Source: DASUZD01 sp036377055
GTDB taxonomy: Bacteria > Actinomycetota > Thermoleophilia > Gaiellales > Gaiellaceae
Length of the DNA stretch: 25,012 nucleotides
Assembly: GCA_036377055.1 (NCBI GenBank)
Contig: DASUZD010000139.1
Location: 1 to 25,012, forward strand
Reading direction: 5' to 3'
In this document: positions 13,068 through 20,622 of the stretch, piece by piece
Numbering within the stretch: the first letter of the stretch is position 1
Layout of the letters: every line of letters starts with the position of its first letter
Program-made: the position numbers and the translations under genes
Notes under the pieces: model-generated
Database searches by the model: none
Seen by the model: only the letters and a program-made list of their open reading frames with translations
What the model was told of the DNA's origin: nothing

Positions 13068-13161
13068 GAGCCGCGGATACCGCTGGCCTGCGCTGTCCAC
13101 GAGGGTGGGAGGGAGAGTGAGCTGAACTGCGCGAGCCCGGCTCCGAGCCCGCGTGTTTGAC

Positions 13162-13932
13162 CTAGTCAATCCCTCCCAGAAACTCCTCGAGCGCGTAAGC
13201 CGTCTCCTCGTACGCGTCCCAGTAGACGACATGGCCGCCCGTGACGGCGAGGATGTCCGCGCGGCTGGCGTAGGCGTCGAGGTGCTCCTCGCGCACGAGC
13301 CCGAACTCGGGCGCGTGCACGAGCATTGCCGGCACGCGAAGCGTGTCGGGCGGCGGCGGTTCCGAGCACATCTCGCTGTACCCGGCGATCACGGCCGAGC
13401 GGCAGTAGCGGTGGCGGAGCCGTCCGTCGGCGCCGGCGACGAGGTGCTCGCGCATCTCCTCCTCGAGGAACTCGCGCGGCGTGCGAGCGCGGGTGGCGAG
13501 GCGCACCTCGATCGCCTCCTCGGCCGTCGCGTAGGAGGCGTCGTTCCGCTCGTGCTCGGCGAGGTCGAGGGCGATGTGCGGAAGGAACTGGATCGCGGGA
13601 TCGAGCAGCGCCGCGCGCTCGACGACGTGCGGCTCGCGCGCGGCGAGCTCGAGCACGAGCCGTCCGCCGAAGCTGTGGCCGATCCAGGCTGCGCGCCCGA
13701 CGCCCGCCGCGGCGATCGTCTCGAGCACATCCGCGACGTGCGCCGCGATCGTCCACGGCGGCTCCCAGCCCGACCGGCCGTGACCGCGCAGGTCAGGGGC
13801 GAGGACGCGGAACCGACGTGCGAGCCGCTCCTCCGCGAGCCGTCGGAACCGCCGTCCGTGCGCCGAGACGCCGTGCAGGCAGACGACCGGCGGCGACGCA
13901 CGATCGCCCCACTCGTGCAGGTGGAGCAGCAT
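13162..13932 (-). CDS. Alpha/beta-hydrolase fold enzyme
   Basis: The product has 256 residues. The oxyanion-hole motif CLHGVSAHGRRF (about 18-29), the nucleophile elbow GHSFGG with Ser87, APDLRGHGRSG (45-55) and a late His in VTGGHVVYWD (His234) complete a Ser-His-acid triad. It belongs to the large abhydrolase_1/6 family; substrate (ester, lactone, epoxide or C-C bond) cannot be assigned. The ATG is seven bases from a TAGGAT -10-like hexamer, so it probably has its own leaderless promoter even though rarA ends only 33 bases upstream on the same strand. Confidence 0.88.
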   Translation of the reverse strand: MLLHLHEWGDRASPPVVCLHGVSAHGRRFRRLAEERLARRFRVLAPDLRGHGRSGWEPPWTIAAHVADVLETIAAAGVGRAAWIGHSFGGRLVLELAAREPHVVERAALLDPAIQFLPHIALDLAEHERNDASYATAEEAIEVRLATRARTPREFLEEEMREHLVAGADGRLRHRYCRSAVIAGYSEMCSEPPPPDTLRVPAMLVHAPEFGLVREEHLDAYASRADILAVTGGHVVYWDAYEETAYALEEFLGGID

Positions 13933-13939
13933 CGGGTCG

Positions 13940-13945
13940 ATCCTA
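13940..13945 (-). promoter_or_regulatory. -10-like TAGGAT before the hydrolase gene
   Basis: Minus-strand TAGGAT followed by CGACCCG and the ATG at 13932. It lies in the 33-base gap between rarA and the hydrolase. No ribosome binding site or clear -35 is seen. Confidence 0.4.
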
Positions 13946-13965
13946 GAGCGGAGCTACGTCTGGGC

Positions 13966-15228
13966 CTACGAGCGGGGCTCCTCCTCGCCGCTCCCCTTGG
14001 GCTCGTAGTAGCGAGTCCCCTCGAGCTCCTCCGGTAGGTAGGACGTGTCGAACCCGGCCGGGTCCTCGTGTGGATAGACGTACCCCTGGCCGTGGCCGAG
14101 CTTGCGGCCGTAGTAGCTCGCGTCTCGGAGCGCGACCGGCGGCCGGAGGTTTCCGCGCTCGCGGACGTCCTTCGCCGCGGCGCTGTAGGCGCGGTAGCTC
14201 GCGTTCGACTTCGGCGCGTTCGCGAGGTAGATCGCCGCCTGCGCGAGGTTCAGGCGCGCCTCGGGGAGCCCGACGTGCTCGACGGCGTGCGCTGCCGCGA
14301 CCGCGACGAGGAGCGCGCGGGGGTCGGCGTTGCCGATGTCCTCGGACGCGAGGACGATCATCCGGCGCGCCACGAAGCGCGGGTCCTCGCCCGCCTCGAT
14401 CATCGCCGCGAGGTAGTAGACGGCGGCGTCGGGGTCGGAGCCGCGCATCGACTTGATGAATGCCGACGTGAAGTCGTAGTGCTGGTCGCCGGTCTTGTCG
14501 TAGACGAGCGGCCGCTTCCGCGCGGCGTCCTCGACGTGTCGCGCCTCGACGGCGGCACCACCCTCGGCTCGCGCCGTTTCCACGGCCAGCTCGACGATGT
14601 TGAGCGCGTTGCGCGCGTCGCCTCCCGCTCTGATCGCGATCTGGCTCACGAGGTCGTCGGGCATCTCGGCATCGAGGGCGGCCACGCCCCTCCGCGCGAC
14701 CACCTCGAGGTCCTCCTGCGAGAGCGGCTCGAGCTCGTAGACCTGGCAGCGCGACAGGAGCGCGGAGTTGACCTCGAAGTACGGGTTCTCGGTCGTCGCA
14801 CCGATCAGCGTCACGAGACCCTCCTCGACCGCCGGCAGCAGAGCGTCCTGCTGCGCCTTGTTGAACCGATGGATCTCGTCGAGGAAGAGGATCGTCCGGC
14901 GGTCGTGTGCGCCGAGGCGCTCGCGTGCCCGCGCCAGCACGCCGCGAACGTCGGCGACCGTCGCCGAGACGGCTGAGAGCTCCTCGAACTCGGCGCCGGT
15001 CACGCCCACGACGATCCGGGCGAGCGTCGTCTTCCCGCTCCCCGGCGGGCCGTAGAAGATCGCCGAGCCCATCCGGTCCTCGGCGATCGCGAGCCGAAGC
15101 GCAGAGCCTTCGCCGAGGATGTGCCGCTGCCCGAGGAACTCGTCCAGGGTGCGGGGCCGCAGCTTCAGCGCGAGCGGCGCAACCGACGGCGCCCGCTCGC
15201 GCGCCGCATCCGAGAAGAGGTCGCTCAT
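13966..15228 (-). CDS. rarA: Replication-associated recombination protein RarA (MgsA) AAA+ ATPase
   Basis: The 420-residue protein acts at stalled replication forks. It opens MSDLFSDAARE and then has PLALKLRPRTLDEFLGQRHI, the RarA start, Walker A GPPGSGKT at 60-67, Walker B LFLDEIH at 114-120, the sensor segment LIGATTENPYFEVNSALLSR and the C-terminal tetramerisation region with YDKTGDQHYDFTSAFIKSMRGSD, LASEDIGNADP and a YVYPHEDP ending. All are intact and length is normal. The ATG overlaps a possible ATG of the divergent methyltransferase (CATG) and follows a CATACT -10-like hexamer by seven bases, so this gene is the head of its own unit. Confidence 0.96.
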   Translation of the reverse strand: MSDLFSDAARERAPSVAPLALKLRPRTLDEFLGQRHILGEGSALRLAIAEDRMGSAIFYGPPGSGKTTLARIVVGVTGAEFEELSAVSATVADVRGVLARARERLGAHDRRTILFLDEIHRFNKAQQDALLPAVEEGLVTLIGATTENPYFEVNSALLSRCQVYELEPLSQEDLEVVARRGVAALDAEMPDDLVSQIAIRAGGDARNALNIVELAVETARAEGGAAVEARHVEDAARKRPLVYDKTGDQHYDFTSAFIKSMRGSDPDAAVYYLAAMIEAGEDPRFVARRMIVLASEDIGNADPRALLVAVAAAHAVEHVGLPEARLNLAQAAIYLANAPKSNASYRAYSAAAKDVRERGNLRPPVALRDASYYGRKLGHGQGYVYPHEDPAGFDTSYLPEELEGTRYYEPKGSGEEEPRS

Positions 15229-15235
15229 GTCCCGG

Positions 15236-15241
15236 AGTATG
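15236..15241 (-). promoter_or_regulatory. -10-like CATACT for rarA
   Basis: Minus-strand CATACT followed by seven bases and the ATG at 15228. It overlaps the plus-strand TATGCT (15238-15243) by four base pairs. Confidence 0.35.
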
Positions 15242-15243
15242 CT
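15238..15243 (+). promoter_or_regulatory. -10-like TATGCT for the divergent methyltransferase
   Basis: TATGCT lies ten bases before the GTG at 15254. If used, it places the transcription start downstream of the two in-frame ATGs (15227, 15239), leaving GTG 15254 as start. Confidence 0.3.
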
Positions 15244-15253
15244 CCCCGGCCTC

Positions 15254-16021
15254 GTGACCGGGACGCAAGCTGCGAGCGAGCTCTGGGGCTCGACTGACTA
15301 CGACCGTCTCGGGCTGCGGCTCGCCGGCGTGCACGACGAGGTCGTCCGGGCGCTCGAGCCGCGGGCAGGCGTGCGCTGGCTCGACGTCGCGACGGGCACC
15401 GGCGAGGTCGCGATCCGCGCCGCTCGCGCCGGCGCTGACGTGACGGGGATCGACATCGCGCCGCGCATGCTGGAGCGGGCTCGCGCGAAGGCAGGCGATC
15501 TCCGGATCCGGTTCGACGAGGGCGACGCAGAGCGACTGCCTTACGGCGACGCCTCCTTCGACGTCGTCAGCTCCGTCTTCGGGTCGATGTTCGCGCCCGA
15601 CCACGATGCGGTCGCGCGGGAGCTCGCGCGCGTCTCGCGGCCGCAGGCGCGTCTTGGCTTCACCGCGTGGGAGCCGAACCCCAAGCTCGCGGCGCTCTAC
15701 GGCGCGTTCGGCCTCGACCTGCCCGAGGGGAGGAAGCCGTTCGAGTGGGGTCGCGAGGAGTACGTCGCTGGGCTGCTCAGCGGCGACTTCGAGCTCGAGC
15801 TCGACCACCGCACGTGGTTCCTCGTCGAGCCGGACGGCGAGGCGGTGTGGGAGCTTTGGTCGAGCGCGGCGCCGCCGTTTCGCTCGCTGCTGGAGCGGCT
15901 GGCGCCGGCCGACCTGGAGCGGTTCCACGAGGCGTACGTCGCCTACTGCGAGCGCTATCGCGACGGCGATGCCGTCGCCGTGCCGCGCGCCTACCTCCTC
16001 GTTCTCGGCCGGCGGCGCTGA
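15254..16021 (+). CDS. Class I SAM-dependent methyltransferase (UbiE-like)
   Basis: The product has 255 residues from this start. The SAM-binding motif is WLDVATGTGEVAIRAA, followed by VTGIDIAPRMLERARAKA, FDEGDAERLPYGDASFDVVSS and a post-motif RPQARLGFTAWEP. The C-terminal half with WFLVEPDGEAVWELWSSAAPPF is typical of UbiE/COQ5-like methyltransferases of unspecified small-molecule substrate. Three in-frame starts exist: ATG 15227 (overlapping the rarA ATG), ATG 15239 and GTG 15254. I chose 15254 because the first two lie on or upstream of the likely -10 hexamer and add only nine or five unconserved residues. The stop overlaps the peptidase ATG (TGATG), so the two are translationally coupled. 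Confidence 0.87.
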   Translation: MTGTQAASELWGSTDYDRLGLRLAGVHDEVVRALEPRAGVRWLDVATGTGEVAIRAARAGADVTGIDIAPRMLERARAKAGDLRIRFDEGDAERLPYGDASFDVVSSVFGSMFAPDHDAVARELARVSRPQARLGFTAWEPNPKLAALYGAFGLDLPEGRKPFEWGREEYVAGLLSGDFELELDHRTWFLVEPDGEAVWELWSSAAPPFRSLLERLAPADLERFHEAYVAYCERYRDGDAVAVPRAYLLVLGRRR

Positions 16022-17322
16022 TGGCGACGGTCTCGCTTCGCGAAGAGGTGACGGAGCTTCTCCAGCAGCTGATCCGGCTCGACACGGTCAACCCGCCCGG
16101 GAACGAGACCGCGGCCGCGGAGCTCCTGCGCGAGTACCTCGAGGCGAGCGGCGTCGCCTGCGAGCTGTACGCGAAGGTGCCGGACCGGGCGAACCTCGTC
16201 GCCCGGATTCCGGGAAGCGGCGACGGTCCGCGCCTCCTGCTCCTGTCGCACACGGACACCGTCCTCGCCGACCCGGCCGAGTGGCGCGTCGACCCGTGGT
16301 CCGGCGAGCTGCGGGAGGGCGAGGTCTGGGGGCGCGGCGCGCTCGACATGAAGGGTCAGGTCGCTGCGAGCGCCGTCGCGGTCGCGTCGCTGCGGCGCGA
16401 GGGCTTCCAGCCGGCCGGCGACCTGATCTTCGCCGCCTGTGCGGACGAGGAGGTCGGCGCGGGCTTCGGGCTCTCGTGGCTCTGCGACGCGCACCCCGAA
16501 GCCGTCCGCGCGGAGTATTCGCTCAACGAGGGCGCCGGCGAGCGCGTGGAGCTCGGCGGGCGCGCGTTCTACCTCTGCTCGACCTCCGAGAAGATGAGCT
16601 CGCCGTTCCGGCTCAGCGTCCACGGCCGCAGCGGCCACGCGTCGATGCCCGGGATCGCCGACAACGCGCTCGTCAAAGCGGCGCGCCTGATCGAGAGGCT
16701 CGGAGCCCTGCGTCCCGAGCCGCGAATCGAGCCGGAGGTCGAGGCGCTCCTTCGCACCGTCGCCGGCGAGGTGCCCCCTCCCGAGGACGTGCTGCCGCTC
16801 GCCGCGTCCGTCCATCCGCTCGCGGCTGCGCTGCTCGAGCCGCTCCTCTCGCTGACCGTCTCGCCGACGATGATCGAGGCGTCCCGGAAGCGGAACGTCG
16901 TCCCCGCGCTCTGCACCGTCACCGTCGACTGCCGCCTTCTCCCGGGTCAGACCCAGGCCGAGGCGGAGGCGATCATCCGGGACGCGCTCGGCGAGGGCGA
17001 CTACAACCTGGACTGGATCGAGGGCCAGGGCGGCACGCGCTCGCCGCTCGAGTCGCCGCTCTGGGACGCAGTCGAGTCGTTCGTCGAGGAGGCGGAACCG
17101 GGCGCACAGGTCGTGCCGATCTGCGTCGCGGGCTTCACGGACAGCCACTGGGTGCGGCAGGCCTTCGGGACGGTCTCGTACGGCTTCTTCCCCGCGCGCG
17201 CGATGGATCCGGACGAGGCCGCGAGGCTGATCCACTCGGCGAACGAGCGCGTTCCGGTCGACGACCTCGAGCTCGGGGTCGAGTTCTTCCGCCACGCAGC
17301 CCGGCGGATCGGCTTGCTCTAG
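16021..17322 (+). CDS. M20-family metallopeptidase (ArgE/DapE/succinyl-diaminopimelate desuccinylase type)
   Basis: The 433-residue zinc hydrolase carries all expected ligands: His77-x-Asp79 (LLLSHTDTV), the bridging Asp109 in GRGALDMKG, catalytic Glu143-Glu144 in CADEEVGAG, the dimerisation-domain HGRSGHASMP and a late His (His405) in LIHSANERV. Family M20 cleaves amide bonds of N-acyl amino acids or short peptides in the cytoplasm; the exact substrate is unresolved, although the opening IRLDTVNPPGNE is common in the 'M20/M25/M40' group. It is coupled to the methyltransferase by a one-base overlap. It ends seven bases from the stop of the convergent secreted-protein gene. Confidence 0.92.
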   Translation: MATVSLREEVTELLQQLIRLDTVNPPGNETAAAELLREYLEASGVACELYAKVPDRANLVARIPGSGDGPRLLLLSHTDTVLADPAEWRVDPWSGELREGEVWGRGALDMKGQVAASAVAVASLRREGFQPAGDLIFAACADEEVGAGFGLSWLCDAHPEAVRAEYSLNEGAGERVELGGRAFYLCSTSEKMSSPFRLSVHGRSGHASMPGIADNALVKAARLIERLGALRPEPRIEPEVEALLRTVAGEVPPPEDVLPLAASVHPLAAALLEPLLSLTVSPTMIEASRKRNVVPALCTVTVDCRLLPGQTQAEAEAIIRDALGEGDYNLDWIEGQGGTRSPLESPLWDAVESFVEEAEPGAQVVPICVAGFTDSHWVRQAFGTVSYGFFPARAMDPDEAARLIHSANERVPVDDLELGVEFFRHAARRIGLL

Positions 17323-17329
17323 ACGCGGC

Positions 17330-17812
17330 TCAGGGCGCGATGTGGATCTGCTTCGTGTCGCTGCCGCACGTGTCCGTACAGGCCGTGGCGGTTGCGGCCG
17401 CATCCCCGAGCTGCCAGCCATCGAAGAACGCAAAGACAGACACCGCGAGCTTCTGCGATCTCCCGGTGCACTGGCCGCTCGTCGACCCGCTCCCGGACGT
17501 CGTGGAGCCGAATCCCTGCGGCTGTTGAACGTTCACGGTGACGAAGTAGCCGGAGCCGGCCTTACAGCTGACCGTGACGATGACGTTGATCTGGAACGAC
17601 GAGATGAACTGGGCGCTCTGCGAGATCTTCACGGTGGTCGGGCTGGCGCCGCCGCCACCGCCGCCGCCCCCGCCGCCCCCGCCCCCGCCTCCGTACCCGG
17701 CCTGAAGAGACGGGTTCGCCTTGGCGAATCCGACCGCGAGTGCGAGGGCTGCCAAGCCGGCAATCGCCAGCACCGCAGCAAGCAACCTAGGGCCACGCCA
17801 GGACTGCTGCAT
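17330..17812 (-). CDS. Small secreted protein with polyglycine linker, function unknown
   Basis: The product is 160 residues: a signal peptide or N-terminal anchor (GPRLLAAVLAIAGLAALALAVG, about residues 7-28), a short spacer, an uninterrupted run of 15 Gly, then a beta-rich domain of about 110 residues with four cysteines (in TVSC, GQC, TAC, DTC) that could form two disulphides after export. No enzyme motif is seen. The start is ATG 17812, chosen because a GGAGGGG ribosome binding site precedes it (about 17815-17821) and because the longer open frame upstream contains the promoter (17847-17875). An extracellular or cell-wall location is inferred. The upstream gene on the same strand encodes an O-antigen-ligase-like protein. 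The Gly tract may vary in length between strains. Confidence 0.8.
   Translation of the reverse strand: MQQSWRGPRLLAAVLAIAGLAALALAVGFAKANPSLQAGYGGGGGGGGGGGGGGGASPTTVKISQSAQFISSFQINVIVTVSCKAGSGYFVTVNVQQPQGFGSTTSGSGSTSGQCTGRSQKLAVSVFAFFDGWQLGDAAATATACTDTCGSDTKQIHIAP
17648..17692 (-). repeat. Polyglycine-coding triplet repeat, 15 codons
   Basis: Fifteen consecutive Gly codons (mostly GGC and GGG) lie between Tyr and Ala in the secreted protein. Near-perfect triplet repeats like this are prone to replication slippage, which would change linker length in steps of one residue without a frameshift, while single-base slippage in the G runs would break the frame. Confidence 0.85.
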
Positions 17813-17846
17813 GTCCCCTCCCTTTCTTGTCGCCGCCGAGCCTTCG

Positions 17847-17875
17847 ACCCTACGCCAAAAGTCGGGCAGTTGCAA
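17847..17875 (-). promoter_or_regulatory. Sigma-70-type promoter TTGCAA-N17-TAGGGT
   Basis: On the minus strand TTGCAA (17870-17875) and TAGGGT (17847-17852) are separated by exactly 17 bases. The predicted transcript starts near 17840 and gives a leader of about 28 bases carrying the GGAGGGG ribosome binding site. It is the clearest two-box promoter in the window and lies just beyond the stop of the O-antigen-ligase-like gene. Confidence 0.6.
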
Positions 17876-17902
17876 CACACAGGTTGCCATCCGCCGAGCA
17901 GG

Positions 17903-19102
17903 TCACGGAGGCGGCGCGCGGCCGGCGCCGACGAGGACGGACGCGAAGAAGAGGACGGCCGCCGTCACCACGGGAACGTCCCAGTCCCAGTCGATTCCGG
18001 CGTGGAGGACGAAGGCGAGGAATCCGCACGCTGCTCCCAAGCGAATCGGGTCGCGGGTGCCGATCGAGCTGAGAGACAGCGCCAGCATCGCCAGGAGAAG
18101 TGCGAGCCCGACGACGCCCAGCTCCGCGCCCGTCTCCAGGTAGAGGCTGTGCGCGTGGAACGGAGTGAAGTAGGCCCGCTGCGGATGGCGGCGCCAGTAC
18201 GCCCCATAGGTCCCAGCCCCGGATCCGACGGCGATGTGCGACTCGAAGTCCTTCGCGGCCACTCGCCAGTACGCGACCCTGTCGTTTCGGGAGAGATCCG
18301 ACCGTCCGACGACGGCGCCCGCGGCGATGACGGCTGCGGCGACGAGGACGCACGCGGCAACGACCTCGCGGCGGACGAACGGACGGGCCCAGAGGATGAG
18401 CGCCGTGGTTACGGCGGCGGCGCCAGCGACCATCGCTCCCAGGCTCCTCGTCAAGACGATCGTCGGGCATAGGACCGCTAGGAGCGAGAGCCAGGCAAGC
18501 CGTATTCGCGCCGTACCCGCCGCCGCGGCCAGCGAGAGCGCCGCGATCGCGCCGAGCACGCTGAGCGCGGCGAGGGCATTCGCGTAGCCGATCGGCGCCG
18601 CCGGCACCGACCAGTCGAAGGCGGTTCGCCCCCGGCCGGCAATGAAGTCGACGAGCGAATAGCCGGCGACTCCGGTGGCTCCGAGCGCGATCCCTGCCGC
18701 GACCGCTGTCTTCCCCCCGAAGCGGAGGAGGCCGAGGGCGCTGGCGAAGGCGGCCATGTACAGCGCATCACGCTCGAGCTCGCGCAGCGACGCGCTCGAG
18801 TCGATCGACCAGAAGGCGGAAAGTCCCGCCCAGACGGAGAGCGCCAGAAGCGCGCCGCCGAACAAACGCGCCTTCCGCGGGATCCACCGAACGCCTTCGA
18901 GGACGAACGTCGAGGCGGCGAGCAGCGCGAAACCCGCGGTCGCCCACGGCCACGAGCCCGCACTCGATCCTCCGCCCGCCGCTCCGAGCGCGATCAGGGA
19001 CGCGGCGACCGCGGCGGCGGTCGCGATGCGTCGATCACGCGGAAACGTGCCGGCCGGAGCGCGGTCGCGGGGACGCGCGTCAGAAACGGCAGAGCTGCTC
19101 AC
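17903..19102 (-). CDS. O-antigen ligase / Wzy-polymerase-like membrane protein
   Basis: The 399-residue polytopic membrane protein has about eleven helices. The family signature is in the large extracytoplasmic loop near residues 290-325: SHIAVGSGAGTYGAYWRRHP followed by FHAHSLYLETGAELGVVGLALLL, matching the Wzy_C domain (G-x-G-x-G, then H-N/S-x-x-x-x-x-x-x-E-x-G). A GLSAFWSIDSSASLRELER segment is also usual. Such proteins transfer or polymerise glycan repeat units at the outer face of the membrane; in a Gram-positive-type actinobacterium the target would be a surface polysaccharide or glycoprotein. The GTG start at 19102 has a TAGGGA hexamer 12 bases upstream that overlaps the end of the previous gene. 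No glycosyltransferases are adjacent. Confidence 0.85.
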   Translation of the reverse strand: MSSSAVSDARPRDRAPAGTFPRDRRIATAAAVAASLIALGAAGGGSSAGSWPWATAGFALLAASTFVLEGVRWIPRKARLFGGALLALSVWAGLSAFWSIDSSASLRELERDALYMAAFASALGLLRFGGKTAVAAGIALGATGVAGYSLVDFIAGRGRTAFDWSVPAAPIGYANALAALSVLGAIAALSLAAAAGTARIRLAWLSLLAVLCPTIVLTRSLGAMVAGAAAVTTALILWARPFVRREVVAACVLVAAAVIAAGAVVGRSDLSRNDRVAYWRVAAKDFESHIAVGSGAGTYGAYWRRHPQRAYFTPFHAHSLYLETGAELGVVGLALLLAMLALSLSSIGTRDPIRLGAACGFLAFVLHAGIDWDWDVPVVTAAVLFFASVLVGAGRAPPP

Positions 19103-19117
19103 CCACCCAATCGGTCC

Positions 19118-20569
19118 CTAGTATCGCGCGGCGGCTTCGAGCTCGGCGCGATGGGACCGAACAGTGCGCTCGGCGGTTGCGCGCGCCAGGCTCCACGTGC
19201 GCCAGTCGTGGCTCGCGCCGCCCCAGCGGTGCAGGAGCGCGCGCGCCACGGCGGCCCGTCCCTCGGGCCTCATCCGGTCGAGGCGCGCAACAAGCGTCGG
19301 GACCGCGTCGGCGCTCAGGTGCGTGACGTAGCGGACGTCGAGCGGGTGCCGCATGGGGCGCGCGCGGTCGACGTCGATCCGCGCGACGAGCCCGTCCGGA
19401 TTGAGCACGTTCAGCGTGAGGACGGCGGCGAGGCCGGTGACGACGACGCCGACCGCGAATGCGCGACGCCGCCCGCGAAGGACGGTTGCGAGGAACCAGC
19501 AGCAGACGGCGGCGAGCCAGAGCATGAACGCCGTCGAGTAGAGCCGGAGCTCGGTCAGCCCGTACGCACGCTGATAGAGCCGCATCCGCTCGAGCGCGGA
19601 GGCCATCACCACGAAGAGGAGCGCGATCAAGAGGCCGGCGAGCGCGCGGAAGAGGATCGTGTCGCGCCGGGAGCGCCGCTCGACGAGCCAGTCGGCCGCG
19701 ACGAGCAGCGGGAGCGCGAGCGCCGCGACGACGACGAGCTCGAAGAACCCGCGCCGCGCGTAGGCCGCGTAGGTGAGGCTCGTCGTGCGCTCGACGTAGG
19801 CCGCGCCTCCGAACGCAGCGCGGAACTGGACGGCTACGAACGCGGCGAAGAGCGCGTCGAGCACGCCAAGCACGACGCAGGTCTCGACGATCCCGAGCGA
19901 GGGCGCTGATCGCCCCGGGGCGCTCTCCTTGGCGGGAACGACGACGGAGCGCAGCACGCCGGCCGCGACCCACGCGCAGACGACTGCGATCGCCAGGTGC
20001 GTGAGCGGGTTCCCGACGCGGAGCGCGTCCGTGACCAGGCCCTGGAAGACGGCGTCGGCGGCGACGAAGAGGCCGCCGAAGACGAGCAGGAGCGGCACGC
20101 CGATCGCGAGCCCGCGACCCACGGCCACGGCGTGGACGGCGAGCCGGCCGCGCGGCACCTCGTCCCAGCTCACGTCTTCGAAGAGCACCGAGAACGTGCC
20201 GGACGTCGCGCCCCAGCCCAGCCGCACGATTCCGCCGCCGACCTCGGCGAGGCCCGCTTGCCGGACCTTCGTCGACCTCGGCAGGAAGGCCAGGGCAAGC
20301 GAGACGGCGGCGGCGAAGAGGTCGAGAGCCTTCAGGGTCGTCGAGTCCCGCCACGCCGTTGCGAGCCCGAAACCGAGGAACGACGCGCAGAGCCAGAGCC
20401 GTCCGCGCGAGACCCGCCGGAGGAGCAGCGTGGCCGCGGCGGCGAGCGCGAGCACCCAGATCGCGACGTTGAGGCCCCACGGAGTCGCACGCAGGAGCGC
20501 GTCGCCGAGCGCGCCCAAACCGAGCGCCGCTGCCAGCACCGCGAGTCCTGTTCTCGTCGAGCTGCTCAA
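19118..20569 (-). CDS. DUF4173 / DUF4153-like multi-pass membrane protein
   Basis: The 483-residue protein has about eleven or twelve helices and a soluble C-terminal part of about 100 residues. The TYAAYARRGFFELVVVAALAL segment and the AFGGAAYVERTTSLTYA region preceding it match the DUF4173 core, as do ERMRLYQRAYGLTELRLYS and LNPDGLVARIDVDR further on. Function is unknown; members often sit next to sensor or envelope genes. The best-supported start is TTG 20569, since no ATG or GTG lies upstream in the same frame; an internal GTG at codon 10 is an alternative. It is divergent from the DUF1385 gene, with 53 bases between starts, and ends 15 bases before the O-antigen-ligase-like start. Confidence 0.85.
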   Translation of the reverse strand: MSSSTRTGLAVLAAALGLGALGDALLRATPWGLNVAIWVLALAAAATLLLRRVSRGRLWLCASFLGFGLATAWRDSTTLKALDLFAAAVSLALAFLPRSTKVRQAGLAEVGGGIVRLGWGATSGTFSVLFEDVSWDEVPRGRLAVHAVAVGRGLAIGVPLLLVFGGLFVAADAVFQGLVTDALRVGNPLTHLAIAVVCAWVAAGVLRSVVVPAKESAPGRSAPSLGIVETCVVLGVLDALFAAFVAVQFRAAFGGAAYVERTTSLTYAAYARRGFFELVVVAALALPLLVAADWLVERRSRRDTILFRALAGLLIALLFVVMASALERMRLYQRAYGLTELRLYSTAFMLWLAAVCCWFLATVLRGRRRAFAVGVVVTGLAAVLTLNVLNPDGLVARIDVDRARPMRHPLDVRYVTHLSADAVPTLVARLDRMRPEGRAAVARALLHRWGGASHDWRTWSLARATAERTVRSHRAELEAAARY

Positions 20570-20610
20570 GTGCGCGAGGCGTCCTCGCTTCTGACCGTAG
20601 CGGCGCTCGG

Positions 20611-20616
20611 TAGGCT
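20611..20616 (+). promoter_or_regulatory. -10-like TAGGCT six bases before the DUF1385 ATG
   Basis: TAGGCT, then CCTTGT, then the ATG at 20623. A CTGACC (20591-20596) lies 14 bases upstream, too close for a standard -35. The same hexamer and spacing occur at 7318. Confidence 0.45.
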
Positions 20617-20622
20617 CCTTGT

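Larger units (their letters stand above)
12296..13161. other. Low-GC islet, probably acquired
   Basis: The DUF3800 gene and about 107 bases upstream contrast with the flanking very GC-rich genes. I looked for direct repeats, integrase remnants or a tRNA target at its ends and found none. The left limit may extend into the 12092-12295 spacer. The islet lies between arginase and an alpha/beta hydrolase, both intact. Confidence 0.5.

Noticed and set aside
12092..13161. Integrated element with attachment repeats or a multi-gene defence island
   Set aside because: Only one low-GC gene is present. I looked for direct repeats, an integrase and a tRNA target at the edges and found none.
17813..17890. 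Longer start for the secreted protein at 17890
   Set aside because: It would place the TTGCAA-N17-TAGGGT promoter and the ribosome binding site inside the coding region and bury the signal peptide.
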